Assembly: GCA_012295275.1 (NCBI GenBank)
Contig: CM022666.1
Coordinates: 16,678,772-16,742,771 of the forward strand
DNA from: Chrysomallon squamiferum
Lineage: Eukaryota > Mollusca > Gastropoda > Neomphalida > Peltospiridae
DNA: 64,000 bases
Direction: 5' to 3'
In this document: piece by piece, positions 1 through 12,339 of the stretch
Layout: each line of letters starts with the position of its first letter
Numbering within the stretch: the first letter of the stretch is position 1
Program-made: the position numbers and the translations under genes
Notes under the pieces: generated by a model
What the model saw: the letters and a program-made list of their open reading frames with translations, nothing else
Databases searched by the model: none
Told to the model about the DNA's origin: nothing

Positions 1-440
1 CAGTATTAGTGTAAAGAGTTCATTGTACAGTATTAGTGTAAAGAGTTCATTGTACAGTATTAAAGAGTTCATTGTACAGTATTAGTGTAAAGAGTTCATT
101 TTACAGTATTAGTGTAAAGAGTTCATTTTACAGTATTAGTGTAAAGAGTTACAGTATTAGTGTAAAGAGTTCATTTTACAGTATTAGTGTAAAGAGTTCA
201 TTGTACAGTATTAGTGTAAAGAGTTCATTGTACAGTATTAGTGTAAAGAGTTCATTGTACAGTATTAGTGTAAAGAGTTCATTTTACAGTATTAGTGTAA
301 AGAGTTCGTTTTACAGTATTAGTGTAAAGAGTTCATTTTACAGTATTAGTGTAAAGAGTTCATTTTACAGTATTAGTGTAAAGAGTTCATTTAATATTAT
401 TAGTGCCTAAAGTTCATTTAATATTATTACTGTAAAGAGT
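1..440 (+). repeat. 27-bp minisatellite, cut by window edge
   Basis: Tandem copies of a unit containing TTACAGTATTAGTGTAAAGA run from base 1 to about 440, with the last copies decaying (TTAATATTATTAGTGCC). The 27-bp period is a multiple of three, so one frame stays open and would read YSISVKSSF over and over; I regard that as a by-product of the period. Each unit carries a TTTTACAG stretch that resembles a 3' splice site. The array lies in an intron of the golgin gene, upstream of the first exon I can recognise at 588. Confidence 0.9.
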
Positions 441-587
441 TCAAAAAAGTATATAAATAAATAAATAAAAAGTAAATCATAAACTGAAATTATATACAAA
501 ATTAAACTTAGCTCTGTTACGTTTTAACAGTTTTAAAGTGGATGATGTTTATTACAACGCTTAATCTGAAATGTCTTTGTGTTTCAG

Positions 588-1276
588 GGATCTGAGATTG
601 TTGACCCAGAACCAAATACAAAGGTTTACTTATATATTAATTAACAATAACACAGAATCTAGTTATGAAAGTATTGTTTATATATTAACAGTAACATAGA
701 ATCTAATTACAGAAGTATTGTTTATATACTAATTAACAATAACACAGAACCCAGTTACAGAAGTATTGTTTATATATTTAATCTTTTCTCAGTTGCTCAG
801 TGTGTATAATAAAACCAGTGACACATGCAGTCAAACACACACATATTTTGCAGATCATTGTCCAATAACAAACTTGTAGTATTTTTTGTTCTGCCTATGA
901 GACGGCGCAGGTGATGGATTAGTTTCTGCTGATTTGTAAAGTGATGTGTTGCTTTCCATCTTGTATGTTGTAAAATATGCTTCTCCTGTCTCAAGTACAC
1001 TGCAAAGATATCATCTTTAACTTGTGAAATGTTTAAAATATTGAAATAAAACTCAATTTTGAATACTATAGAAGCAAATAAATAAATGAATAAATAAATT
1101 ATATATAAAACATTTTTGATAATATTGTTATGTAGATTAAAAGACAAATTAGTGCTTATAAGATATTTTGTTGTTGCAGGTCATAGGTCATCAAGGTTCG
1201 CTGGGTACAGTTTCCTTTGAACAGCTTCTGAAAACACCTCTTAGTGATGTTTCTGGTAAGTGTAAAGATTTCTCAA

Positions 1277-1322
<46 letters not shown>

Positions 1323-4300
1323 TTATTTTTTTTAAAGTTATGTCCTTTTAAAAATAGATTCACAATCACTAAATACATGATATTTAATATTTTACTGCTG
1401 CTATAGAGATATAATGTTAATGTTTTAATTTGAATAATGAGTGTGACACATTCAAAACTTCACTCATTTAATCCATTGAATCAAAGTGGTTAAAATATTT
1501 AGCGTAACTAAAAATGTTCATATGGAAATAGTCAATATTTTAACTATATTTTTTTATTAATAACCCCATGCTCATTAGCTGTTCACGGATGAGAATTATG
1601 AGAATTTTGAGAATGAAAATGGATTTTGTAGCTTTCAGTAACATAGATGCTCAGGGTTTGGGTTTTGTTTATGTCAGAGGATGAGATTCAAAGGATTAAA
1701 CATTTCTTTTCTTTTTCATTGGCAGTGAATTGTTTTATTTACATGATTCTGATTCCTGAAGAACTTTAGAGATGATATGTGATTTAGAATGTGTATTTAC
1801 ACATGACAGTGTTGTCTGTAAACTTCGTGTGTACATCTTATTTAGGGGAAATAACTAGAGTTTTCACACAAAACATAGTTATATTTACAATTTTAAGCTT
1901 AATATTGACAGGTGTTGTTGACACAGAAAGTGTTGTTGATGATGAAACTTTGAAGTTAAATTTGACAAAAGCACAGAAAAGAATTGAGCATTTAACAGAG
2001 GTAAAAATATCTTTTAACTAGTATTTATATATCTTGTAACTAGTTTTTAAATATCTTGTAACTAGTTTTTAAATATCTTGTAACTAGTTTTTAAATATCT
2101 TGTAACTAGAATTAATTGTTAAAATATCTTATAACTAGTTTTTAAATATCTTGTAACTAGAATTAACTGTTAAAATATCTTATAAGAAGAGTTAATTTTT
2201 TTAAAATATAACTGGAGTTGTTGGCTTTTTAAATGTTGTAACTAGAGTTAATTTTAAAAATATCCTATAAACAGCAGTTAATTTTTATAATGTTTATTAT
2301 CTTGTCTTATGAAACAGAACAGTAATAAATACAACAAAGCAGCTGTTTTTCATAAAGTCAGAAAAAGTAATAAAATAATTGGTTTAGTAATAATAATGTT
2401 GGTAGTGTCTGTTACTTCGTACATATTGAATGAATCGTCAGATTTTGTGATACTTGCAGTAACAGTTCAGTGTTTTATAAAATAAAATAAAAACACACAA
2501 AAAGACATACTTGAATGAAAAATCATTCAAATTTTATTCAAAATATTTAAAGTGTACACAAATTTACATCCATACAGATATAAATGTTTCTAATGTTGAG
2601 AAAATGAAAAGAAAATAAAACAGATTATTGGGAATATTTTACTTGTATCACACAATGATAAAAGTTTTCTGTAAAACTGTTTTTGTTCACAACTGCTGTA
2701 ATGAAAACTACTGTAATAATAAATCAGAACAAAAAAAATTTTAAAAGAAGAAATTATTGAGAAAATTTACTTGTAGACCAAAAATCTAGAAATGAAAAAT
2801 AAATGTTTTCTGTAAATCTGTTTTTGTTCAAAAGCTAGAATATTTGAATGAAAGTAAAGGCTATTTTAAAACAAAACAAAAAAAGAGAATGTCAAAAATA
2901 ATGTTGAAGGTAAAAATTTTTAAAAAAAAAGAATATTTGAAAAACATAATGCTAAATTAAACTTATTTTAAAACAAAACTAAAAACAGAATGGAAAATGT
3001 AAACTTATTTTAAAACAAAACTAAAAGAGGTTATTTGAAAAAAAATCTAGAATATTTGAAAATAAAAATAGGTTATTTGTTGCTAAAGGTAAACTTATTT
3101 TAAAAAAAAAACTAAAAAAAATTTGAAGAATATTTGAAAAGCCTGTTTTATTATGTTGAAAAGGAAAATACTTTTAACTTTAATATTTAATTTTTATTCT
3201 AAAACAAAAAACAAACAAAAAAAATCAGAAACCAAAATTTAGAATATTGATAGAAAAACATAATGCTAAAGGTTATAAACAGATTATTTTAAAACAAAAC
3301 TAAAAAATGTTAGGTTATTTGTAAAAACATCTGACAGATGTCCTATTATAACTAACTAAAGCCTGTTTTTATAATGTTTGAAAATGTTTTTAAATACAGA
3401 TGTCCTTTTAACTTTAATATTTATGATGTCCTTTATTATTATAATGAGAGATGTCCTAAACATAAGAAAATAAAAATGTCCACAAACAAGATCTCCAATA
3501 AATAAATACAGATAACATGTTATGTTATAACTGACAGATGTCCTATTATAGAGGGTTTTTCTCTGTTATAACTGAGAGAGTTTGAATATCTGATATAACA
3601 AGATAACTGAGAGATGTTATGTTATAACTGACAGATGTCCTGTTATAACGTACAGATCTCCTGTTATAACTGAGAGATGTTCTGTTATAACTGACAGATG
3701 TCCTGTTATAACTGAGAGATGTCATGTTATAACTGACAGATCTCCTGTTATAACTGAGAGATGTTCTGTTATAACTGACAGATGTCCTGTTGTAACTGAG
3801 AGATGTTATGTTATAACTGACAGATGTCCTGTTATAACTGACAGATCTCCTGTTATAACTGAGAGATGTCCTGTTATAACTGACAGATCTCCTGTTATAA
3901 CTGAGAGATGTTATGTTATAACTGACAGATGTCCTATTATAACTGACAGATCTCCTGTTATAACTGAGAGATGTCCTGTTATAACTGACAGATCTCCTGT
4001 TATAACTGAGAGATGTCCTGTTGTAACTGAGAGATGTTATGTTATAACTGACAGATGTCCTGTTATAACTGAGAGATGTCCTGTTATAACTGACAGATGT
4101 CCTGTTGTAACTGAGAGATGTTATGTTATAACTGAGAGATGTCCTGTTATAACTGACAGATCTCTGTTATAACTGACAGATCTCCTGTTATAACTGAGAG
4201 ATGTCCTGTTATAACTGACAGATCTCCTGTTATAACTGACAGATGTCCTGTTATAACTGACAGATGTCCTGTTGTAACTGAGAGATGTTATGTTATAACT

Positions 4301-5210
4301 GAGAGATGTCCTGTTATAACTGACAGACAAGTAAAGTGATTACTGGATGGTCAAGAGAAACTGTTCACTACAGCAGTATTTAAAGATCTCCTCAACTTTC
4401 AATTAATTTGTCTCTTTTGATACTTTGTCACTGACTGGCTAAACATAACATTGTGCCTCTGTTATATTATATCATATGATAGTGTATCATATTGTATTGC
4501 ATCATATTATACTATACTTATACTATACTATACTATACTATACTATACTATACTATACTATACTATACTATACTATACTATACTATACTATACTATACTA
4601 TATTACACTCACACACAATCTCTGTATTTATTCTACATAGATAGATAGGTAGAGAGAAAGAAAGAAAAAAGAGAAAGAAACAGACAGACAGATAGATAGA
4701 TAGATATGGTATATATGAAAAAGTATCCTTAGTCTTAACATGTTTTTGATATATGTTTATTGTTTCAGTTTCTGGGACTCAAAGTTGGAGATGAGCGACT
4801 CAGACTTGTTCCGGTTATGACTCAGATGCTCAAACTGAGTGCTGTAGAAAAAGATCAGTTAATTGCAATTGCTCAAGGTAAAAATAATCTTTGTATAATA
4901 AAAATAAACTTTTCAAATCTTTTATCCTTTCATGTCTTATATTTACTGTTTTTTTCTACAACTTGTACATATTTCTCTTTCTTTACTCTAACATTTTCAC
5001 TGTTTGTTATTACTTTTGTTTCTTTCCATCTTTCTCTCAACACAGAGAAAACCAGTAAATATAGTTACTGTTTTCATTATTCATTACTAAGTATAAACAG
5101 TTAACATATATATCTAGTAAATATTTTCATTACATATTGCTTACAGTAAATATATAAACTGTTTGTTTTTGTAAATATTTTCATTATTTATTGCTAAACA
5201 TAAACACTAA

Positions 5211-5241
<31 letters not shown>

Positions 5242-5427
5242 TTAAATATTTGGATTATTTATTACTAAAAGTAAATAAACTTTTTATTTGGTGACTGTTA
5301 ATATTTTACTACTTCATGTTTGTAATATTTTTTTTTTTTGTTTATTTCAGGGGAGTCGGTCCAGCAGCCTGCACCTGGGGGGGTGGGTTGGAGTGCGTAC
5401 CTGCACCGCTGGTCTGGTTTTGTGTAG
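588..5427 (+). CDS. TRIP11: GMAP-210/TRIP11-like golgin, C-terminal exons (partial)
   Basis: Seen: five exons with consensus splice sites and matching phases: 588-623, 1180-1255, 1912-2000, 4769-4877 and 5351-5427 (TAG stop). They encode GSEIVDPEPNTK, then VIGHQGSLGTVSFEQLLKTP, a charged heptad-like stretch (ETLKLNLTKAQKRIEHLTE), FLGLKVGDERLRLVPV followed by MTQMLKLSAVEKDQLIAIAQ, and a tail ending GWSAYLHRWSGFV. Known: GMAP-210 is a long coiled-coil cis-Golgi tether. Its C-terminal GRAB domain binds Arf1-GTP, and the protein ends with a very similar W-x-x-YLHxWSG tail. Inference: this is the 3' end of that gene; the N-terminal part lies left of the window. One exon carrying the NLEYLK core of the GRAB domain is missing from the clean model and seems to lie among degenerate repeats near 3044-3088. 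GRIP golgins are the alternative, but the terminal tail favours GMAP-210. Confidence 0.82.
2003..2290 (+). repeat. 22-bp minisatellite directly after a splice donor
   Basis: Imperfect copies of a unit containing TATCTTGTAACTAGTTTTTA begin about 10 bases after the donor of the golgin exon ending at 2000. The first copies are clean and the later ones are increasingly diverged. Confidence 0.8.
2820..3340 (+). repeat. Degenerate array holding GRAB-core exon fragments
   Basis: Several diverged copies of a segment with CTAGAATATTTGAAAA, then ATAATGCTAAAG, then GTAAACTTATTTTAAAAC are scattered here. Read forward, the copy at 3044-3088 is open and gives NLEYLKIKIGYLLLK followed by a GTAAAC donor. 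Its phase is the one needed to join the exon at 4769 (FLGLKVGDE). NLEYLK is the conserved start of the GRAB core in GMAP-210. Other copies (about 2833, 2930, 3236) carry the same words with internal shifts. Either the exon and its donor were amplified as a minisatellite, or the assembly scrambled such an array. The true exon and its acceptor cannot be placed with certainty. Confidence 0.55.
3530..4330 (+). repeat. About 20-bp minisatellite (GTTATAACTGACAGATGTCC)
   Basis: About 40 copies of a unit GTTATAACTGACAGATGTCC alternate with GAGAGATGT and CAGATCTCC variants, forming an irregular higher-order pattern. It lies in the golgin intron ending at 4768. The 69-codon minus-strand reading frame here is only the periodic repeat. 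Confidence 0.92.
4496..4603 (+). repeat. (TATAC)n pentanucleotide microsatellite
   Basis: About 20 copies of TATAC, followed by CA-rich sequence and a GATA/GAAA-rich tract to 4705. It lies in the golgin intron, about 65 bases before the exon at 4769. Confidence 0.92.
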
Positions 5428-6886
5428 AGCAGGGACATTAATTTATTCACATGTATTTATTGGAATCCAAATCACGACAGCAAAAAATTTATTTTTTATT
5501 TTTGTTTTCAGTTTAAATTTGTTTAGTATTGATTTTAATTTTTTTATGATGTCTGAATTGTGATTTTCATGGTGTTTTTCATTGGTTTTTTTTTTAATTC
5601 AGGGTTTGTTACATTCCAGTGATCTTAACATGACAGAGTATATTATTTTTAAAATCAGCTTTTTAGTATTCTTTTAGTTGCAGAATACTGAAATCATATT
5701 CACATTGTGATCCAGTCTACCAAAAGCAGTCACATTAACATTCAGTCAGAACATACTGCAGTCATTTTCATTTGTAACATTTTCAGTCAGAATGCAAAGT
5801 GATAATTATCAGTTATAATAAATAGATAGTGATCATTTTCAGTAATCAAATTGCCAATTAAAAGTTCAATCAGAAAAATTCCTTAGCCATTTTTTTTATT
5901 TAACAATTCTTGTTTTCATTCTTGTGTTGTTGTTTAAAGTTTCATTTTTCTTAATGATAGTTTGCAGTGAGTTGCAACTACTCATTGTGAGTATCTAGAA
6001 ACTGTGGTGTGAGTATTTCTCACAATGTAGCTCTCTGTGATAGCCAGTTGGAACTGTCAGTAACTTTCAAAACACCTGTCTCACATTTTAGTTTAATTAA
6101 ATAATAGTAATAATAAATACTCTTTACAACTCATTAAAACAAAATTTCAAATTTGTGGTTGACAGAATGACACTAGTGTATTTGTGTGTATGTTTCTATG
6201 TTGTTTTTTAAAGTAATGTTACAGCTGAGAAAAACAAAAATAAAAAATATCATTAGTGAAAAATATAAACAAATGGAAAAAGAAGAAATTCAGAAAAAAA
6301 CACACGCAGAAAAAGTGCCGTGGGTAAGACAAATTGAAAACTTTTTAAAATAGAAATTTTTAACTCCAGTTTAAATTAAAATAAATGATCATATTTTTTC
6401 ATATCTAAAATGAATATTTTTCTTGTTAATAGGCTGTAACATATATATCTGTTATAATGTGGAATTATGGCTTTAATTTTATTGTGTGTGAATTAAAACT
6501 TTTTATTATACAGGTGAATACATAAAACAATTGATCATCTAAAATACAAAACTTTCACCTGTACGAACCTGCAGTTCCCAGTTTTCTGGTTTTTCAGTCT
6601 TTCTACGTTCTTCAATGCAACACAAAATGGTTGCTTTCTTTCTGCTGGCAAGTTAGTCACAGTATTAAAATTACAATAACTTGTGTCAAACAGTCAAAAA
6701 ATTTAAAAGTATCAGATCAGCAGGTCAGATGTGAAATGATAGACCATGAAAATTAAAACTCATCAGATTCAAAATTAATCATAGAAAATCATTTTCTGGA
6801 TGTTGGAAACATAGTTAGGTACCTATATTCTTCTTATCTTCATCATCATCTCATCATCATCATCATCATCATCATTCATCATCATT

Positions 6887-6934
<48 letters not shown>

Positions 6935-8581
6935 TTTCTAGCTATCTACTATCTATCTTTCTGTTTATTTATTTATTTATTTATTTATTTATTTTTCAGT
7001 GTGAAAAACATCTGTATAACCATGACCAGGTTTACTTACTTTCATTCATTACAAATTTTATTAAATGTTTTCATTAAATCAGGAAATGTCTTTAATATAG
7101 AGGTTAGTTCTCCTGTTTGAAGATAAATTGTTTTCTGTATAATTACAGTTTGAATTTCTGTTACGTACCTATATTCTTATAGGTAAGTAAAATTCTTATT
7201 AAAAATTTACTTACTTCTTGTTAATAGTGAAAAATCTTTTTGAATTATGGAGAAAGAAAATGATTTTTGAATTTGTGATATTCAAATTTTTAGAAGAATT
7301 TTCCACTACCTGAATGTTTTTTTTTTTTTTTTATCTACGATTATTCAATATTAATATTAATATCCTCCTCCTTTTTGCCACTGTTATTATTATTTTTCTT
7401 TTTTCATAATAATAATTAAAAAAACAAAAAAAATAAATAAAACAAATATTAAATGATGTTGAAAACCAGTAATAAAGTTGAAAATCAAAACAATCCAAAC
7501 AATAAAAACATCTAGGTTTTTCTCTTATTTAAATATCTTTTACCATATATAACTTTTTATCACTACAACATCTGCCTGCATTTTGCATTTTAATGTGTGT
7601 GAGAGAGAGAGGATATAAATTACACATAATATACATATGTATGTATTGCAATGTGATAAATATGCAAATTAAAAAAAAAACATTTGTTTTATCACAAGCA
7701 ATAACTGAAATATTTTCAAACATCTGTAAATATGATATTCAAAATAATAATGGTGTTACAATGTGGCTTGGGGCTTACGTAGAAATGACACAAAATATTT
7801 TGTGAACATTCCAGTTATTTATATCCATTACTAGCTGACAATCTACTAATAATGAAGAATAGCAAAACCAAACAGAATAATAGCAGACATCTTTATTTGT
7901 AAGTAAATAAATTTATACATAAGTAAATATAATTATAAATAAATAAGAAATATAAATATAATAAATAAATAAATATATAAATAAGTAAATAAATAAATAA
8001 ATGGTATTGTGAAGATGATTAACATTTTTTGATGTGAAATAAACTGCACATTACAAGTATATTTAAAGTTTATTATTCTGTTTCGTTTTAATTTTTTTCT
8101 CAGTACGTTGTTTTAAACATTACCATAATGCGAAATATCCTATAAAGACTGAGTGTATTTTACTCTTCTCATCAAATCAGGGCAGATTCAGGGTGATTGG
8201 CGAGCCAGCTTATAAATAATTTACCAGTAATTTACCTGTAATTTAGCTGTAATTTACCTCTAATCAGGGCAGATTCAGGGTGATTGATGAACCTGCTTAG
8301 TGTTATTTACCTGTAATCAGGGCTAATTTAGGCTGGTTTGCTTACATCATAAAAAAATGAAAATAAAATAAAATCACTTTGTTTTATTATACACACATTT
8401 GTACATCTTTAGTATAACTGCCATTGCTTGATTTGTACCTTGGTGAGATCTTTGTTTTGTTTGTTTTATTTTTGATGGAATAAAAGCTATTTCTCTACTT
8501 AATTGTTGCCTTCATTATTTGTTTCTTTGTTTGCTTTATTTATTTACCTATTTACTTGTTTATTTATTTATTATTTATTTG

Positions 8582-8612
<31 letters not shown>

Positions 8613-9083
8613 TGTTTATTCATTTATTTTATAGTTATTTATTTGTTTATTTATTTAGTTATTATTTATTTGTATATTTGTTGGGTTTTTTTTTGTTCAT
8701 TTATTTTATAGTTATTTATTTGTTTATTTATTTAATACTTATTTAGTTATTGTTTGTTTGTTTGTTTGTTCTTTCATTTATGAGATTAAATCATTTTATT
8801 TGTAAAAGTATTTGTTTCGTATTTTTCTTTGACTTGATTATGTGTCAGTAACGTGTTAAAATGTACAGCTTTTGGCTGAAATGTTTATGCAAATAGGATG
8901 AGGTCTTGGTTTCTGTACCCCTGGGCTAACTCAGTTTTGAAAGTTACTTTTATAAATATATATAGGCCCACACACAGACAATGTACTGAGCATAATGCAG
9001 TGTTCTTTAACACGTTAAAATGTGTCTGTTGTCAACGTAAATGTTTCTGAAAAATGGCTTTTGTTTTAATATCTGTTAATGAC

Positions 9084-9133
<50 letters not shown>

Positions 9134-9244
9134 CATTATTATTGTTATTATTGTTAAACAAACTGTACCATGGTGGAATGCATCAGTATTATTTAATAAA
9201 CCTACATAATATGAAGATGACAAGTTTGTGCCAATGTGCACAAG

Positions 9245-9278
<34 letters not shown>

Positions 9279-9554
9279 ATAAAAATGAAGAACTGTTAAT
9301 TTAGAATATAAAATGCCATATAATAAATATAATAATCTGATTACATTCTGATCAGATTTAAGAATATTAATTAAGTATAATCTTAAAAAAAAAAAAAAAA
9401 AAAAAAATTGAAGAAGAAAAAATAAAGAAATGTAAATAAATGAAAAAAAAAATAAAAAAAAATTAAATTAAATTAAAGAAAGTCTGTAGTAATTAGAAGT
9501 TTAATAAATTGTGGTGTGAGACCAAGTACCGGAAAAGGAAGCGTTTGGCCTACA
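5428..9554 (+). other. 3' UTR and spacer between golgin and RASA3-like genes
   Basis: No coding exon with good splice sites was seen. The stretch is AT-rich. It holds (CAT)n and (TTTA)n tracts at 6840-6996, AAAT-rich blocks at 7910-8000, TTTA-rich blocks at 8530-8760, an (AAT)n run at 9086-9133, and a short tandem duplication at 8170-8300 (AATCAGGGCAGATTCAGGG occurs twice). The last 50 bases before 9555 are much richer in GC and are the likely 5' UTR of the next gene. Confidence 0.7.
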
Positions 9555-10435
9555 ATGGCCGCCCTCGGGGATTTGAGGGTGGAAGAGAGTTTGTCAGTGA
9601 AAATAGGTAAGACATTTATATGTTCTCAATGACAGTTTGATTTTTTAATCAGTTAATATAAATACATATAACAAAAACAAAAATAAATGTACTCTTCAAG
9701 AACTATTTATGCAACGCCCGACTCACGTATGCATTCACTTCAGACGTTCATAATTTTAGAAACTTCGTATTTTTTTTCCCCATTAAGTTGCAGAACTTTA
9801 AAGAAATAGCGATGCTGTCTGATGTATGATGTCAGATACTTCCAAATTAAAGTTTAAATATAGTACCTGATTTTGTTTTAACAAATGACTGAGCAAAAGC
9901 CGTTCATTATATGTTAGAAATTTTGTTAAATCTTAGTGTCAGCTGTTTTCGATAAAGTTCCAACTTCCAGTTTAGATCAAAGAATATAAAATTTATACTA
10001 CATAAAAAAGCTAAAAGTCACCATTCATCTATTGGTATTGCTTTATGAAATCCACCAAGATTTTATTTTTATTTTGTATATGGTCAGTCCTTCGATGTTA
10101 GAATGAAACCTTTGGTCACTTCTCTGTCACGGTCTAAGACACTAAAATGTCTGTTTTAAATTCTGTGGTAAAATTTACATGAAAACTAAACTTAAATTCT
10201 TCTTGCCGTAAATTAAAAAAGAAATATTCACTGCACAAAATAATGAGATTTCCTTTGTCATTATCTTTATCATGCTAAGACAGTAACATTGTAACTTGTT
10301 GTCGGTGTGCGTGCGTGTGCGTGTGTGTGTGCACAAATGCAAATGTAACACCATAGTTATAAATTTGTTAATTTGATTATAAACTAAATCATTAAAAGAT
10401 TGAATTAATTGTTCTAAAGATGTTATAAATTGATG

Positions 10436-10505
<70 letters not shown>

Positions 10506-12339
10506 GTTACAAATATATTGTAAAAATAAGAAAAACTATATGATGGAATTTTTTTTATTAAAAAGCTAAAAGTAAATTAGTAATATAAAAAATGTTATTT
10601 TATTTTCACTTTGTGATAAAGAGGTATTAATGCTGTTATTCTGTATTGTGTATATTTTCAGGAGAAGCAAAAAATATTCCACCTCATGCAGTGACAAGTA
10701 GTGGTAGAAATACGTTTTGTGCTGTACGTTTAGATTCCGAAGAAATATTCAGAACATCGACAGTTGAAAAGTCTTTAAAGTATGAATTACGAATGTGAAT
10801 ATTAAACTGCTCTCATTAAACTGTTCAACAAAAACAAAAAATAAAACACAAAAAATATTTAAAAGAAAAACACCTAACAGAACGTTTTAAATAATTGAAA
10901 AAAAACACAAAAAATTTTTAAAATTACTAAAAAAAAAAAGAAACACAAAAATATCTTTTTAAAAAAATACACCATCAATAACAGAACGTTTTAATTATTT
11001 GATTTTATAAAATGTTATTTAGTTCATGAGACAAAATAGTTTTATCTTTTATTACTAAAAGTATATTTAGTTCATCAATCAATGAAAAGTTTGTATCTTT
11101 GATTAGCAATAAAAGATATATTTACTTCATCAATCAATGAAAAGGTCTGATGTAGCACTTGACAGATGAAAGAAATTATGTATTTGTTTGAATTGATGAA
11201 ATTCTAAGAATTATGAATTTAACACTTTTTTTTTTTTTTTTTTTTTAGTCCATTTTATGGAGAAGAATTTCAGGGTGAAATTCCAAAAAAGTTTCGATTC
11301 TTGTCATTTTATGTTTATGAAAGTAGTGGAAAGACAGAAAAGGTATTTTAAAAAAAAATCTAAGTCTTAGCTAGTCAGTTTTTTCTCTTGACATGAATAA
11401 TCTAATACATTAATGATTAAGTTAATGTTTAATACTAGCAATTTTAAGATATTTGTAAACTTTATTCCATGTAACTGATTGATATTGTATATTCTAAAAT
11501 GTTAGTTCAGTATATTATTATTAAAGTAAGTATCTGCAAATATAAATATATTTCAGAATTAAAATTATATATGTAATGAATTTGAAAATTATTATTATTA
11601 ATTTTTAAATTACTAATAAATCAAAAATAATAAAAATATGTAATACATATGACGATATGTAATTTAAGTTAAAAAAAAGAATTAATTTATATATACATAT
11701 ACCTTTCAAATTTAAATTAAGAAGCTAATTATGTTCATTGATGTACTGATTTGTTAACATTAGTAGGAGTTAGCTGATTAGCTTTGTATGTCTTGTAGGT
11801 TATTGGGAAGGTGACTCTGAAAAAGGAGGAGTTGTATAAATATCACAACAAAGAACACTGGTTTCCTCTCACTGCACAAGATGTCGACTCAGAGGTCCAG
11901 GTAACTACCTCACTGTTGTCATTACTGTTATTGTTATTGTTAGTTATTATTATTACTATTACTGTTATTATTGGTATTGTAATTGTTATTAATATTATTG
12001 TTACGGTTATTATTACTGTTATAATTGGTATTGCTATTATTGTTATTGTTGTTGTTATTGTTTTGTAATTATTATTATTAATGGCATTCTTGTATTATTG
12101 TGACAATTACTATTACTACAGCTACTATTATTATTACTATTATTTTTATTAATACAATAGTTATACTAATGTAATACTACAGTTATTATTATTTAGTGTT
12201 AATTCATTATAAGATCATTAGTTTATTGTTATGCATTTTAATATTTTGTTTTGTAGGGAAAAGTTCACATCGAAGTTCGGTTTGATGAGTATCTCAATAC
12301 AGACCCAGAATCCTTTGCTTCTCACAGAATGTGTGTCAG
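9555..12339 (+). CDS. RASA3: RASA3-like exons 1-5: first C2 domain
   Basis: These exons encode about residues 1-149. C2 hallmarks are SLSVKIGEAKNIP at the start, [42 protein letters not shown] and [16 protein letters not shown], then [11 protein letters not shown]. This follows RASA3 closely (SVKIKIGEAKNLP, NPFYGEDFYCEIP). The Asp cluster needed for calcium binding is not evident, as is also reported for RASA3. Intron 1 is about 1.06 kb and holds an (AAT)n run and a poly-T run at 10436-10502. Confidence 0.93.

Noticed and set aside
3530-4330. CRISPR-like regular repeats
   Set aside because: There are no unique spacers between repeats; it is a simple minisatellite in a eukaryotic intron.
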